A stretch of DNA of 64,000 nucleotides from Anaerolineales bacterium (GTDB lineage: Bacteria > Chloroflexota > Anaerolineae > Anaerolineales > UBA4823), in the NCBI GenBank assembly GCA_003105035.1, contig PQAL01000017.1:47566-111565 (forward strand), given 5' to 3'. This document shows, one piece after another, positions 1-8,214 of this stretch; within the stretch, counting starts at the first letter, position 1, and every line of letters starts with the position of its first letter. The notes below the pieces were generated by a model that saw only the letters and a program-made list of their open reading frames with translations, had not been told where the DNA came from and did no database searches. The translations under genes and the position numbers were made by a program.

Positions 1-110
1 GATAACGTAAATCCAAATTTCATAGTTTCTAAAAAACCGGAGGATCTGTTCCATGCGGCGTCCTTAATCTCTGTAATTTTTACGTCCAGTGTGTGTCATC
101 AACCGACAGA
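1..110. other. Left edge, no gene recognised
   Basis: This short stretch follows the stop codon of the minus-strand purine nucleoside phosphorylase. It is AT-rich, with a run of six A (six T on the minus strand) near base 31. No convincing stem was found next to that run, so a terminator is not claimed. Confidence 0.4.
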
Positions 111-947
111 CTAAAGACGGCGTAGCACCCCCTTGATCAGCGCCGTAAGCTTAGGCGCCAGAGTTTCACCTGCCTGCAGAACCTCTTCATGTAAAGTGAT
201 GGTTTCACCATCCAGGTTTGCTTTATTACTGATCCCCGAGATACCCAAGACACGTATACCTCCGTGACGCGCCGTGATCACCTCAGGAACCGTTGACATT
301 CCAACTGCATCTGCCCCAATGAAGCGCAAAAAGCGCAAATCTGCTGGGGTTTCGAATGAAGGCCCAGCCAGGCAGACATAAACGCCCTCGTTTAATACCA
401 GATTTTCTTCACTCACTACTTTCCGTGCCAGATCTAATAGAGCAAGGTCGTACGCCCTGCTCATATCCGGGAAACGGGTACCTAACTCATCGATATTTGG
501 GCCACGCAAAGGGTTTAGCCCTGCCATGCCGATCAGGTTGATATGATCGGTGATCAGCATCAAATCACCTGGTGAAAAATTGGGGCTCACTGCTCCTGCA
601 GCGTTGGTAACGATCAGGATCTCTATCCCTAATCGTTGCAAAACCCGCACTGGAAGAGCAACTTGATGAATTGAGTATCCTTCGTAGTAATGCACCCGCC
701 CCTGCATGACGATAACTTCTTTGCCTTCGAGCTGGCCGATCACCAGGTGCCCCTGGTGTCCAATCACAGTAGAAACAGGCCAATCTGGAATTTCTTGATA
801 CGGAATAATAGTCGCATATTCCACGCTGGCTGCGATTGCCCCCAACCCTGAGCCAAGGATGATCCCCACTTGTGGATGATAGCTTGTTTTGGAACGAACA
901 AAATCCGCGATACGGTCGATCTGATCCAACGAAAAGTATTCACTCAT
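111..947 (-). CDS. punA: Purine nucleoside phosphorylase (trimeric PNP family)
   Basis: Phosphorolysis of purine nucleosides to free base plus (deoxy)ribose-1-phosphate, a cytosolic purine-salvage step. Visible family motifs are the phosphate-binding LGSGLG (Ser33), GHQGH (His64), MQGRVHYYEG with Glu89, TNAAGA, the base-pocket GPSFETPAD, GADAVGMSTVPE and GISNKA with its Asn. The start is set at base 947 because AAGGAGAGG lies upstream of that ATG; a longer frame to 1004 exists but adds an unrelated tail. The 278 aa length is normal for the family. It is the last gene of a minus-strand run behind threonine aldolase, but an extended -10 box at 1015-1023 suggests its own promoter. Inosine/guanosine specificity is inferred, not shown. 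Confidence 0.93.
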   Translation of the reverse strand: MSEYFSLDQIDRIADFVRSKTSYHPQVGIILGSGLGAIAASVEYATIIPYQEIPDWPVSTVIGHQGHLVIGQLEGKEVIVMQGRVHYYEGYSIHQVALPVRVLQRLGIEILIVTNAAGAVSPNFSPGDLMLITDHINLIGMAGLNPLRGPNIDELGTRFPDMSRAYDLALLDLARKVVSEENLVLNEGVYVCLAGPSFETPADLRFLRFIGADAVGMSTVPEVITARHGGIRVLGISGISNKANLDGETITLHEEVLQAGETLAPKLTALIKGVLRRL

Positions 948-1014
948 GTTAAGTCTGCCTCTCCTTAAATCCAACGCTAAACAACCAACAACCACCCCGG
1001 TCAATAATAAAATT

Positions 1015-1023
1015 ATTATAACA
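1015..1023 (-). promoter_or_regulatory. Extended -10 box upstream of punA
   Basis: The minus strand reads TGTTATAAT, a TGn-extended -10 box, about 65 bases before the punA ATG and just beyond the ltaE stop. No good -35 is seen, which fits an extended -10 promoter. The same nine bases occur before the M29 aminopeptidase at 27491-27499. Confidence 0.45.
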
Positions 1024-1049
1024 TGCGGGCTAAAATCCTCCGATCACCC

Positions 1050-2102
1050 TTACATCTGATTGATCTGTTCTCCGATATCCGCAAAGGCAAGCAAGGCCTT
1101 TTCAACCGAAGCATCGTCAATCCAATAATGAGTAACCAGGCGAAAACGCCGTTGCCCGACCACACCTACTTTAACACCTTGTTTCGCTAGCGCTGCTGCC
1201 ACCTGTTTGGCATCCCCAGGATAACCATCGGCAATGGACATAAAAATCATGTTGGTATGGGGTGTCCCCGGATCCAAGGTAAACCCGGGTAAAAAGGATA
1301 ATCCCTGGGCTAAATTGCGCGCTCGACGATGATCATCTGACAGCCGCTCCACCATATTCTCCAAAGCCACAATACCTGCAGCAGCCAGGATTCCCGCTTG
1401 GCGCATACCACCACCCAGTTGTTTACGCAAACGGTGAGCCCTGGCAATAAACTCGGCGCTTCCACACAATACCGATCCCACCGGGGCACATAAGCCCTTG
1501 CTGAGGCAAAAAGTAACCGAATCTGCCGCTTGGGCCAGCTCACCGGCTGAAACACCCTGGTCAGCAGCCGCGTTGAAGATGCGCGCCCCATCCAAATGCA
1601 GGAGCAAACCGTTCTCACGGGCCAGCTCACCCACAGCCCTGGTGTACTCAGCCGATAATGATACCCCGCCACAACGGTTGTGCGTGTTTTCCAAGACCAC
1701 CAGTCGGGAGATTGGCTGATGAGCATCTTTTGATCGAATAGCTGCCTGGATATCCTTCAGCAGCAGGGTTCCATCGACTTGGTTGGGAAGCTGGCAGGAA
1801 TGGACACCCCCCAAAGCGGAAATGCCACCAGCCTCATACAAGAAAGTGTGGGCCTTATTCCCCAGAATGGCTTCATCGCCCCGCCCGCAATGGGCGAGGA
1901 TACCGATCAGGTTGCCCATCGTCCCGGAAGGCACAAACAAACCAGCTTCTTTGCCCATTCTCTCGGCTGCCATCGCTTGCAACTTGTTTACCGTCGGGTC
2001 TTCTCCGAACACATCATCGCCCACTTCCGCTTCAGCCATGGCTTTCCGCATCGCCTCTGTGGGGTGAGTCACTGTATCTGAGCGTAGATCAATCCAGTCC
2101 AT
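1050..2102 (-). CDS. ltaE: Low-specificity L-threonine aldolase
   Basis: PLP-dependent aldolase that splits L-threonine / L-allo-threonine into glycine and acetaldehyde. The N-terminus carries the diagnostic [10 protein letters not shown] and [10 protein letters not shown] motifs. The middle has [11 protein letters not shown], and the Schiff-base lysine lies in [12 protein letters not shown] (Lys202). The 350 aa length is normal for this fold-type I family, with no truncation. An SD-like AAGGAG lies just before the ATG. It sits between rluD and punA on the minus strand, 35 bases after the rluD stop in map order, without any evident functional tie to them. Confidence 0.93.
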   Translation of the reverse strand: MDWIDLRSDTVTHPTEAMRKAMAEAEVGDDVFGEDPTVNKLQAMAAERMGKEAGLFVPSGTMGNLIGILAHCGRGDEAILGNKAHTFLYEAGGISALGGVHSCQLPNQVDGTLLLKDIQAAIRSKDAHQPISRLVVLENTHNRCGGVSLSAEYTRAVGELARENGLLLHLDGARIFNAAADQGVSAGELAQAADSVTFCLSKGLCAPVGSVLCGSAEFIARAHRLRKQLGGGMRQAGILAAAGIVALENMVERLSDDHRRARNLAQGLSFLPGFTLDPGTPHTNMIFMSIADGYPGDAKQVAAALAKQGVKVGVVGQRRFRLVTHYWIDDASVEKALLAFADIGEQINQM

Positions 2103-2137
2103 ATTGACTCCTTGTTGAAAACTCTGTGATAAGTACC

Positions 2138-3064
2138 TTATTTATTCGCCCGTAATTCAACTAATATCTCTTCTAGCTCATCTGGCAAGGGTGCTTCAAA
2201 GGTGCGGGGGGTTTTCTCTCCTGGCAGCACGATGGTCAGACCGGTTGCATGCAAGAATTGCCTTGTGATGGGAAGCGTCGCATGTCGGTGACCATAAACT
2301 TGATCACCTGTCACCGGGCAACCGATGAACTGTAAGTGCAGGCGGATCTGGTGTGTCCGGCCGGTCAGTGGATGAACCTCGAGCAGCGTATGCTCCCGAA
2401 AGCTTTCCAGTGTGCGAAATTCACTCACCGCTTCACGGCCTTTCTGCAGGCTGGTGACTGCCATCAACTTACGGTGAATCGAGTCTCTGCCGATGGGTGC
2501 GTCGATCCTCCCGGTTGGTGTAGGCGGTTTACCATCCACCAGGGCCAGGTAGACTTTAATGGTTTTGCGTAACCGGAACTGTTCCTGCAAAAAGCGATGG
2601 GCCTGGTCATTTTTTGCCAATATGATCAACCCTGAGGTGCCCTTGTCCAGTCGATGGACCACGCCAGGTCGCTTTTTGCCACCGATACCTTCCATCTCCG
2701 GGGCGTGGGCTAGGGCTGCATGCACCAGTGTTCCACTGGCATGACCAGCCGCCGGATGGACTACCATCCCCGCTGGTTTATTCACTACCAGCAAGTCTGA
2801 ATTCTCGAAGATGATCGCCAATGGAATGTGTTCAGGCACCAGGTCGGTGGTTTCTACAGGCTGAATATGTACCTGAATGGTGTTGCGCCGGTCGATCATC
2901 TGGCCACTCTTGTGAGCCGGCTGGCCATCTATCACGATCCTGCCGTCTTGTATCATGGCCTGCAAGCGTGAACGCGAAAACTCCGGAAGGCAAGACACGA
3001 GGAACTTATCGAGGCGCAGTGTCCCTTCCCCATCGTATTGCAAAGTCAAGGTTTGGTCACTCAA
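2138..3064 (-). CDS. rluD: 23S rRNA pseudouridine synthase, RluD type
   Basis: Isomerises uridines in 23S rRNA (positions 1911/1915/1917 in the E. coli enzyme). An S4 RNA-binding domain fills about residues 15-75 ([19 protein letters not shown]), followed by the RluA/RluD catalytic domain. The catalytic aspartate is Asp140 in [22 protein letters not shown] and [11 protein letters not shown] are further family signatures. At 308 aa it is a normal length. The start codon lies inside the end of lspA (8-base overlap), so the two are probably translationally coupled, a pairing common in Gram-positive-like bacteria. Confidence 0.93.
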   Translation of the reverse strand: MSDQTLTLQYDGEGTLRLDKFLVSCLPEFSRSRLQAMIQDGRIVIDGQPAHKSGQMIDRRNTIQVHIQPVETTDLVPEHIPLAIIFENSDLLVVNKPAGMVVHPAAGHASGTLVHAALAHAPEMEGIGGKKRPGVVHRLDKGTSGLIILAKNDQAHRFLQEQFRLRKTIKVYLALVDGKPPTPTGRIDAPIGRDSIHRKLMAVTSLQKGREAVSEFRTLESFREHTLLEVHPLTGRTHQIRLHLQFIGCPVTGDQVYGHRHATLPITRQFLHATGLTIVLPGEKTPRTFEAPLPDELEEILVELRANK

Positions 3065-3602
3065 GCGGCGGGTTCTCCGAATCGGTCTGATCGAGCGAAC
3101 CTGCAGCTTGTTTCTCCTTCTCCAGCTTGTTTTGTTTTCTTTCGCTATTCCACACAGCGAAGATCAGCAGGGCGGTTCCAACCGAGATGGAGGCATCAGC
3201 AACGTTGAAAACAGCAAAGTTTCCGAGAGAGACGAAATCAGTTACGGTCCCCTGGGTTAGACGATCGATCAGGTTGCCCACTGCACCACCCAGCATCATA
3301 GCCATCGCCAGGCGCATCAACCACTCACTTCGCGGCACCTGCCGGTAATAAATCAGGATACCTATGGCGACCACGAACGCCAGGATCGTAAATACCAAGC
3401 CGAAGCCCTGCAGCATACCAAATGCCGCCCCCGTGTTCTGCCAATGGACCAGCCTGGCATATGGTTCCAACCACGGCCAGGGTGACCAACTTGCGCCGAG
3501 TGGAATCAACGTTCGCACCAGGTTCTTGGACCTCTGATCCATAAATACGATAAATCCTGCCACCCCTAAAAGAAAAGCATAATCCCAAAAATACCTTTTC
3601 AA
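3057..3602 (-). CDS. lspA: Lipoprotein signal peptidase (signal peptidase II)
   Basis: Inner-membrane aspartyl protease that removes signal peptides from diacylglyceryl-modified prolipoproteins. Four hydrophobic segments are visible. NTGAAFG, GNLIDR, the catalytic Asp122 in VTDFVSL and the second catalytic Asp136 in NVADASISVG match the family. The frame starts at TTG 3602, which has GGAGAG five bases upstream; a nearby ATG is out of frame. A charged C-terminal tail of about 25 residues is somewhat long. It overlaps rluD by 8 bases. Clients within the window are the lipobox proteins at 54936, 55634 and 63890. Confidence 0.93.
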   Translation of the reverse strand: MKRYFWDYAFLLGVAGFIVFMDQRSKNLVRTLIPLGASWSPWPWLEPYARLVHWQNTGAAFGMLQGFGLVFTILAFVVAIGILIYYRQVPRSEWLMRLAMAMMLGGAVGNLIDRLTQGTVTDFVSLGNFAVFNVADASISVGTALLIFAVWNSERKQNKLEKEKQAAGSLDQTDSENPPLE

Positions 3603-3691
3603 TCCATCTCTCCGAAATAACTTGGTCAGTTAATTCCCTGGGCATCAAGCCCCAATCATTTTACCTCAGTATTTCTTACGAATTTATTCTG

Positions 3692-5020
3692 CTACGCCGA
3701 TAAGCGTAGTGCAAATTCTATAGCCCGCAGGTTGTTATCAGCAAATTCTGCCCTTCCAGACACAGCTTCTTTAAATGCATCCAGCGGGAAAAAATTGGTG
3801 TCTAGCAATAATCGAGCCAGAGCGATAATTACCCAATATTCTTTTTTAGCTGCCCAAGTATCTGATTTTTTAAACCCCAGAGGTACCACTCTTGCCCTGG
3901 TGTGGATGGGTAGAAGCTCACTGTTCGCGTAGACGATGCCCTGCTCATCCATCATATCCAGCTGGCTTTTCACAGCTGGCAGGCCTTCCTTGAATAATAA
4001 GAGCAACACCTCGGGCTTGGTGATACCTGTGTAACCAATTTGCTCTGGCGAAAGGATCACCTCAGACACCGAATGACCCGATTTGACCGTCACCGGGTAG
4101 TCATTACGCTGGCTGACCCACAGATTTGACAGCACCGCCGCCCGGCAGAACAGGGAAGCAGCTGAGTTGATCTTCTTACCGGCTGCTCCGGCGATAACCA
4201 TGCCCATTCGCTTGTCCAAGTCACTCCGGTACCTGGCCTGGATCGGATGGGCAGGCATAGCTGGCTTACCGGCTTGTAAGGCAACCGATTCTCGGTACGC
4301 CTGGGTGTACTCAGCCCTGGGTGTATGCTGCAGGATGCCGGTTTTGAATCCAAGCTGATCGAGGCTGGACAACAGCATGCTTTTATTGAAGCGATTGTTG
4401 GGTACATAATATGCTGTGCATAGCTCCCATATATCAACAAGTGAGAATCCTTCATTCTGAATGGCTGCAGCAAGCATATCTGGAAGTGATTTTTCAAAGG
4501 AAGTGGTGCGGGCGGTGAAGCTGGCGCTGTTTACGGCAACTGTCTGGCAGATATCCATGGTCTTCTCCAGCTGCCCGAAAGGTGTAGAGCTGGTTAAGCC
4601 TCCCATGGGTGTGGTGACAGAATGCTCCCCACCAGTCATGCCATAGTTAAAATTGTTGAATACGATCACCGTCACGCCGATATTACGCCGGGCTGCATTG
4701 ATCAGGTGGTGTCCACCGATCCCACAGCCTCCATCACCCATCAACACGATCACTTTCAGCTCAGGGTTAGCCAGCTTGATCCCGGTGGCATAGGTCACCG
4801 AGCGTCCGTGTAAGCCGTGGAAGGCGTTGGTGGTAAAGTATTTATCGGCCAGGCCGCTACAGCCGATATCCGTGACGATCACAACTTTGTGAGGATCAAG
4901 TTGCAGCTTGACCAGGGCTGCATTGAGCTGCTCAGTGATCATGCCATGCCCGCAGCCCGGGCAGAAAAAGAAAGGCAGGAGGTTCTCGTCCAGGTAGCTC
5001 AGGACGGTTTGGTCAGTCAT
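3692..5020 (-). CDS. korB: 2-oxoacid:ferredoxin oxidoreductase, fused beta-gamma subunit
   Basis: Thiamine-diphosphate half of a ferredoxin-dependent 2-oxoacid oxidoreductase (oxidative decarboxylation to acyl-CoA). Residues 1 to about 270 are a beta subunit: CPGCGHG (Cys20, Cys23), DIGCSG (Cys54), MGDGGCGIGGHH (TPP/Mg) and a later Cys in WELCTAYY supply the usual [4Fe-4S] ligands. From about residue 275 the chain continues as a gamma domain: IAGAAGKKINSAA, then GHSVSEVILSP and ITKPEVLLLL. Gamma is usually a separate protein or fused to alpha, so this order is unusual. The ATG overlaps the alpha subunit stop by 4 bases. The substrate (2-oxoglutarate, pyruvate or branched-chain) cannot be told from sequence. 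Confidence 0.87.
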   Translation of the reverse strand: MTDQTVLSYLDENLLPFFFCPGCGHGMITEQLNAALVKLQLDPHKVVIVTDIGCSGLADKYFTTNAFHGLHGRSVTYATGIKLANPELKVIVLMGDGGCGIGGHHLINAARRNIGVTVIVFNNFNYGMTGGEHSVTTPMGGLTSSTPFGQLEKTMDICQTVAVNSASFTARTTSFEKSLPDMLAAAIQNEGFSLVDIWELCTAYYVPNNRFNKSMLLSSLDQLGFKTGILQHTPRAEYTQAYRESVALQAGKPAMPAHPIQARYRSDLDKRMGMVIAGAAGKKINSAASLFCRAAVLSNLWVSQRNDYPVTVKSGHSVSEVILSPEQIGYTGITKPEVLLLLFKEGLPAVKSQLDMMDEQGIVYANSELLPIHTRARVVPLGFKKSDTWAAKKEYWVIIALARLLLDTNFFPLDAFKEAVSGRAEFADNNLRAIEFALRLSA

Positions 5021-6138
5021 AGCAGGCCTCCTTGGTGCAGGATTTCCTGAGGGCTGATTAACTCTCCATCCACTCGGTTGACTCCCAGCACTTCCACCCC
5101 ATCTCGAACGAGACGTTCGACCTCCAGCCGGTACTGGCCAAGGTTTAGCTCAGGCACAATCACCTTGCGCACTCCATGCAAAGCAGCCCGGATTTCCTTC
5201 TCCGGTACCGGCCAAAGGGTTTGAACTGCCAGGCAGGATACACGCTTTCCCGCCTGCCGGGCTATCTGTACCGCCTCTGCCACCGCCAGGCTGGTCACCC
5301 CATAGCTAATGATTAATATATCAGCACCATCCACAAGGTCGGATTTTACCAGGGAGATCTCATCAATGCTGTCCTCTACTTTGCTTGCCAGCCGCTCGTT
5401 GAGCAGGCGAACCTTGGCCGGGTTCTTGGTGAGCTGTCCGTATTCATCGTGCGTGGAAGTGGTGAAGCGCAGGAGATGGCTGCCCCCGAAAGGGGAGAAG
5501 AGAGGTACCTGATTGGTCGGTGATGTTTTATAAGGAATAAACTCATTCTCCTGCGAAACCACCTGGCGCTTGCGCACCGGGAAGCGAATGAGCTCGTCTT
5601 CCTCCACAGTCACCAGGGTTAAGGCGATCTCTTTGTCGGTAGCCAGAAAAACGGGTATGCGGAAGCGCTCAGCCAGATCAAAGGCGCGGCAGGTCAGGTT
5701 GTAGCAGTCCGGCGCATTGGTGGGTGAGAGTACGACCACCGGATATCCCCCAGAGGTTCCCCAGCGCAGGAATTGGATATCTCCCTGGCCGACGGTGGTC
5801 GCTCCGCCAGTTGCGGGACCCATCCGTTGCACGTCGACGATCACCATGGGAACCTCCCCCATGATTGCCAGGCCAATATTCTCGCTATACAGGCTGATCC
5901 CCGGACCGGATGTTGCCGTCAGCACACGCTTGCCGGTCATGGCTGCCCCAATGCAAAACCCCATGGAAGCAATCTCGTCTTCTGCCTGGATAGCTGTGCC
6001 ACTCACCTTGGGAAGCTCGTGCAGCATATACAGCAAGATATCTGTGGCCGGTGTAATGGGGTAACCGGCAAAGAAATCACAGCCCGCATCGATAGCGCCT
6101 CGCACGATCGCTTGGGCACCCGTCATCAACTCACGCAT
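5017..6138 (-). CDS. korA: 2-oxoacid:ferredoxin oxidoreductase, alpha subunit
   Basis: Alpha subunit partnering the beta-gamma protein downstream. Residues 1 to about 190 form the pyrimidine-binding domain (MTGAQAIVRGAIDAGC, FAGYPITPATDIL, QAEDEIASMGFCIGAAM, TSGPGISLYSENIG). The rest is the transketolase C-terminal-like domain (DILIISYGVTSLAVAEA, VPELNLGQYRLEVERLV). The start is set at 6138, where AGGAGGT sits four bases before the ATG; an upstream in-frame start at 6195 lacks this. At 373 aa it has no gamma domain, consistent with gamma being on the partner. The 4-base ATGA overlap implies a two-gene operon. Confidence 0.88.
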   Translation of the reverse strand: MRELMTGAQAIVRGAIDAGCDFFAGYPITPATDILLYMLHELPKVSGTAIQAEDEIASMGFCIGAAMTGKRVLTATSGPGISLYSENIGLAIMGEVPMVIVDVQRMGPATGGATTVGQGDIQFLRWGTSGGYPVVVLSPTNAPDCYNLTCRAFDLAERFRIPVFLATDKEIALTLVTVEEDELIRFPVRKRQVVSQENEFIPYKTSPTNQVPLFSPFGGSHLLRFTTSTHDEYGQLTKNPAKVRLLNERLASKVEDSIDEISLVKSDLVDGADILIISYGVTSLAVAEAVQIARQAGKRVSCLAVQTLWPVPEKEIRAALHGVRKVIVPELNLGQYRLEVERLVRDGVEVLGVNRVDGELISPQEILHQGGLL

Positions 6139-6293
6139 GCCTACCTCCTGGGAAAATAATAAGCTAAGTATAACCAATCCCGTTCCTTCCCGCACTGTGT
6201 GCTAGGACATAAATTTAGATTGAATTTACTCCTTGAGCAATATCAGGGTCGTAGAATGCGCAAGATTCGGGTGGATTAACAGCCTCCTTTGTT

Positions 6294-6299
6294 TATAAT
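6294..6299 (+). promoter_or_regulatory. -10 box of a probably leaderless ada-like gene
   Basis: TATAAT ends six bases before the ATG at 6306. The predicted transcription start would therefore fall at or next to the start codon, and no Shine-Dalgarno is present. Confidence 0.5.
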
Positions 6300-6305
6300 C
6301 ATGAC

Positions 6306-7169
6306 ATGAACACTTACACTCAACTCTCCGATGACTATGCTCGCATTGAGCAGGTTATCTATTACCTCGAAAGAAACGCTTCTCGACAGCCCAGCCTGGA
6401 AGAGATCGCCGAACACATCCACCTGAGTGAATATCACCTTCAACGACTGTTCACGCGCTGGGTGGGGGTGAGTCCCAAACGCTTCTTGCAATACATCACC
6501 AAGGAACACGCCAAGCAAATGCTGGTTCAATCCGCCAGCGTGCTTGACACTGCTTACCAGGTAGGCTTATCCAGTCCCGGCAGGCTGCACGACCTGTTCA
6601 TCACCTGGGAAGCCGTTACCCCAGGCGAGTTTAAGCAACGAGGGGAAGGTATCGCCATAACGTATGGTTTTCACCCGACACCTTTTGGTGAAATCCTGCT
6701 GGGCACTACCGAACGTGGCATCTGTTTTCTGTCATTCATCATGCCATCCGGCCGCACTGCCGCGCTGCAAGCCCTGCGCAAGATCTGGCCCAAGGCCAGG
6801 TTGGTGGAAGCCCCCGGGGCCACCGAGCCTTTAATCTCGGAAATATTTGGGCTGACTGCCTCCCATTCTCGGAACCCCCTTCACATTTACCTGAACGGCT
6901 CAAATTTCCAGCTCAAGGTGTGGGAGGCCCTACTGCGGATCCCCCCGGGTAGTGTGGTATCATACCGTGACATCGCCGCCCATCTGGGCGATCCGCAAGC
7001 TTCTCGGGCAGTGGGCAATGCTTTAGGGCGTAATCCTGTGCCGGTATTGATCCCTTGCCATCGGGTGATCACCTCCTTGGGAGAGTTTGGAAATTATCAT
7101 TACGGTGAAGCGCGCAAGATCGCTCTATTGGGCTGGGAAATGGCCAGGCTGTCAAGCTCTGGTCAATGA
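6306..7169 (+). CDS. AraC-type HTH / O6-methylguanine-DNA methyltransferase fusion (Ada-like)
   Basis: Suicide repair enzyme for O6-alkylguanine fused to a DNA-binding domain. Residues about 10-105 form an AraC/XylS double helix-turn-helix (LEEIAEHIHLSEYHLQRLF, VSPKRFLQYIT). Residues about 115-285 are the methyltransferase, with the acceptor Cys251 in LIPCHRVI, preceded by GSVVSYRDIAAHLG and SRAVGNALGRNPVP. The zinc-binding N-terminal domain of classical Ada, which senses methylphosphotriesters, is missing, so any regulation must use another signal. No SD is present; a TATAAT ends six bases before the ATG. The DMT exporter follows 18 bases downstream. Confidence 0.9.
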   Translation: MNTYTQLSDDYARIEQVIYYLERNASRQPSLEEIAEHIHLSEYHLQRLFTRWVGVSPKRFLQYITKEHAKQMLVQSASVLDTAYQVGLSSPGRLHDLFITWEAVTPGEFKQRGEGIAITYGFHPTPFGEILLGTTERGICFLSFIMPSGRTAALQALRKIWPKARLVEAPGATEPLISEIFGLTASHSRNPLHIYLNGSNFQLKVWEALLRIPPGSVVSYRDIAAHLGDPQASRAVGNALGRNPVPVLIPCHRVITSLGEFGNYHYGEARKIALLGWEMARLSSSGQ

Positions 7170-7187
7170 GCTGGAGTTGCAACATCC

Positions 7188-8123
7188 ATGAAACCACGAG
7201 CCTGGGCAGCGCTCATCGCTGTATATATCGTATGGGGATCCACTTACCTGGCAATCCGTTTCACCATCGAAACGATCCCCCCGTTCATCTCGGCTGGAAT
7301 CCGCTTTTTGATCTCCGGTTTAATCCTGTTTATCTGGCGTCGGCTAAGTGGCGACCAGGCACCCAGTAAAATTGAGTGGCGGGCAGCCACGATCGTCGGA
7401 CTGCTGCTCTTATTGGGAGGAAATGGTGCCCTGGTGTGGGCAGAACAGCGTATCCCATCGGGGATCGCCTCACTATTCATCGCTACTACGCCTTTATGGA
7501 TGGTGCTGATCGACTCGCTGCGGCCGGGGGGCAAAAACGCTTCCTGGTTGACCTGGGCTGGAGTGTTCGTCGGCCTGCTTGGCATCGCCCTGCTGGCCAA
7601 TCCATGGCAGCAGCATACTACCTCTAGCCCTCCCCTGGATATTGTCGGGATCGTCGCGCTGCTCTTCGGTGCATTTTCCTGGTCGATAGGCTCTCTCTAC
7701 AGTCGCTCAGCCCCCCTGCCGAAATCACCCCTGATGGGGACCGGGATGGAAATGCTGGCTGGATCACTGGGGTTGTTTGCCTTCGCCACCCTGATTGGCG
7801 AGTGGAAGCAATTCGACGTAAGTACCATTTCCTTATCTTCGATTGGCGGATTGACCTACCTGATCATTTTCGGCTCAGGAATCGGATTCGTCGCCTACAC
7901 CTGGCTGTTACGCAATGCACCTACGACGATCGTTGCAACATATGCCTACGTCAACCCGGTAGTAGCCATCTTACTGGGCAGCCTCATCGCTCATGAGCCG
8001 CTTGAACAAGTTGAGCTCATCGCAGCCATGATCATTATCAGTGGGGTGGTGCTGATCACTACCGGCAGAACCCTAACTGAGAAAAAACTGGATTCCGTTC
8101 CGCTCACCCCGGGCGAGGACTGA
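7188..8123 (+). CDS. DMT-superfamily (EamA) permease
   Basis: Predicted ten-helix inner-membrane transporter of the drug/metabolite family, with two EamA repeats (about residues 5-140 and 155-295). The start AVYIVWGSTYLAIRFTIETI is typical, with WGSTY in helix 1 and later YTWLLRNAPTTIVATYAYVN. The 311 aa length is normal. The best match in style is the YedA/RhaT-like export group, but the substrate is unknown. It lies 18 bases after the Ada-like gene and is probably co-transcribed. A strong inverted repeat follows at 8172-8202. Confidence 0.85.
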   Translation: MKPRAWAALIAVYIVWGSTYLAIRFTIETIPPFISAGIRFLISGLILFIWRRLSGDQAPSKIEWRAATIVGLLLLLGGNGALVWAEQRIPSGIASLFIATTPLWMVLIDSLRPGGKNASWLTWAGVFVGLLGIALLANPWQQHTTSSPPLDIVGIVALLFGAFSWSIGSLYSRSAPLPKSPLMGTGMEMLAGSLGLFAFATLIGEWKQFDVSTISLSSIGGLTYLIIFGSGIGFVAYTWLLRNAPTTIVATYAYVNPVVAILLGSLIAHEPLEQVELIAAMIIISGVVLITTGRTLTEKKLDSVPLTPGED

Positions 8124-8171
8124 ATATATAAAGAGCACATCTAACGATCACCAGCGATTTTCTTGAATAAA

Positions 8172-8202
8172 AAGCCCCCTGATGCAGATCACCAGGGGGC
8201 TT
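8172..8202. terminator. Bidirectional terminator between convergent genes
   Basis: A perfect 10-bp stem (AAGCCCCCTG at 8172-8181 with CAGGGGGCTT at 8193-8202) encloses an 11-base loop. On the minus strand it is followed by TTTTTATT, a good U-tract for the VIT/vWA gene. The plus-strand tail, GAATTTTA, is weaker. Confidence 0.8.
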
Positions 8203-8214
8203 GAATTTTATCCA

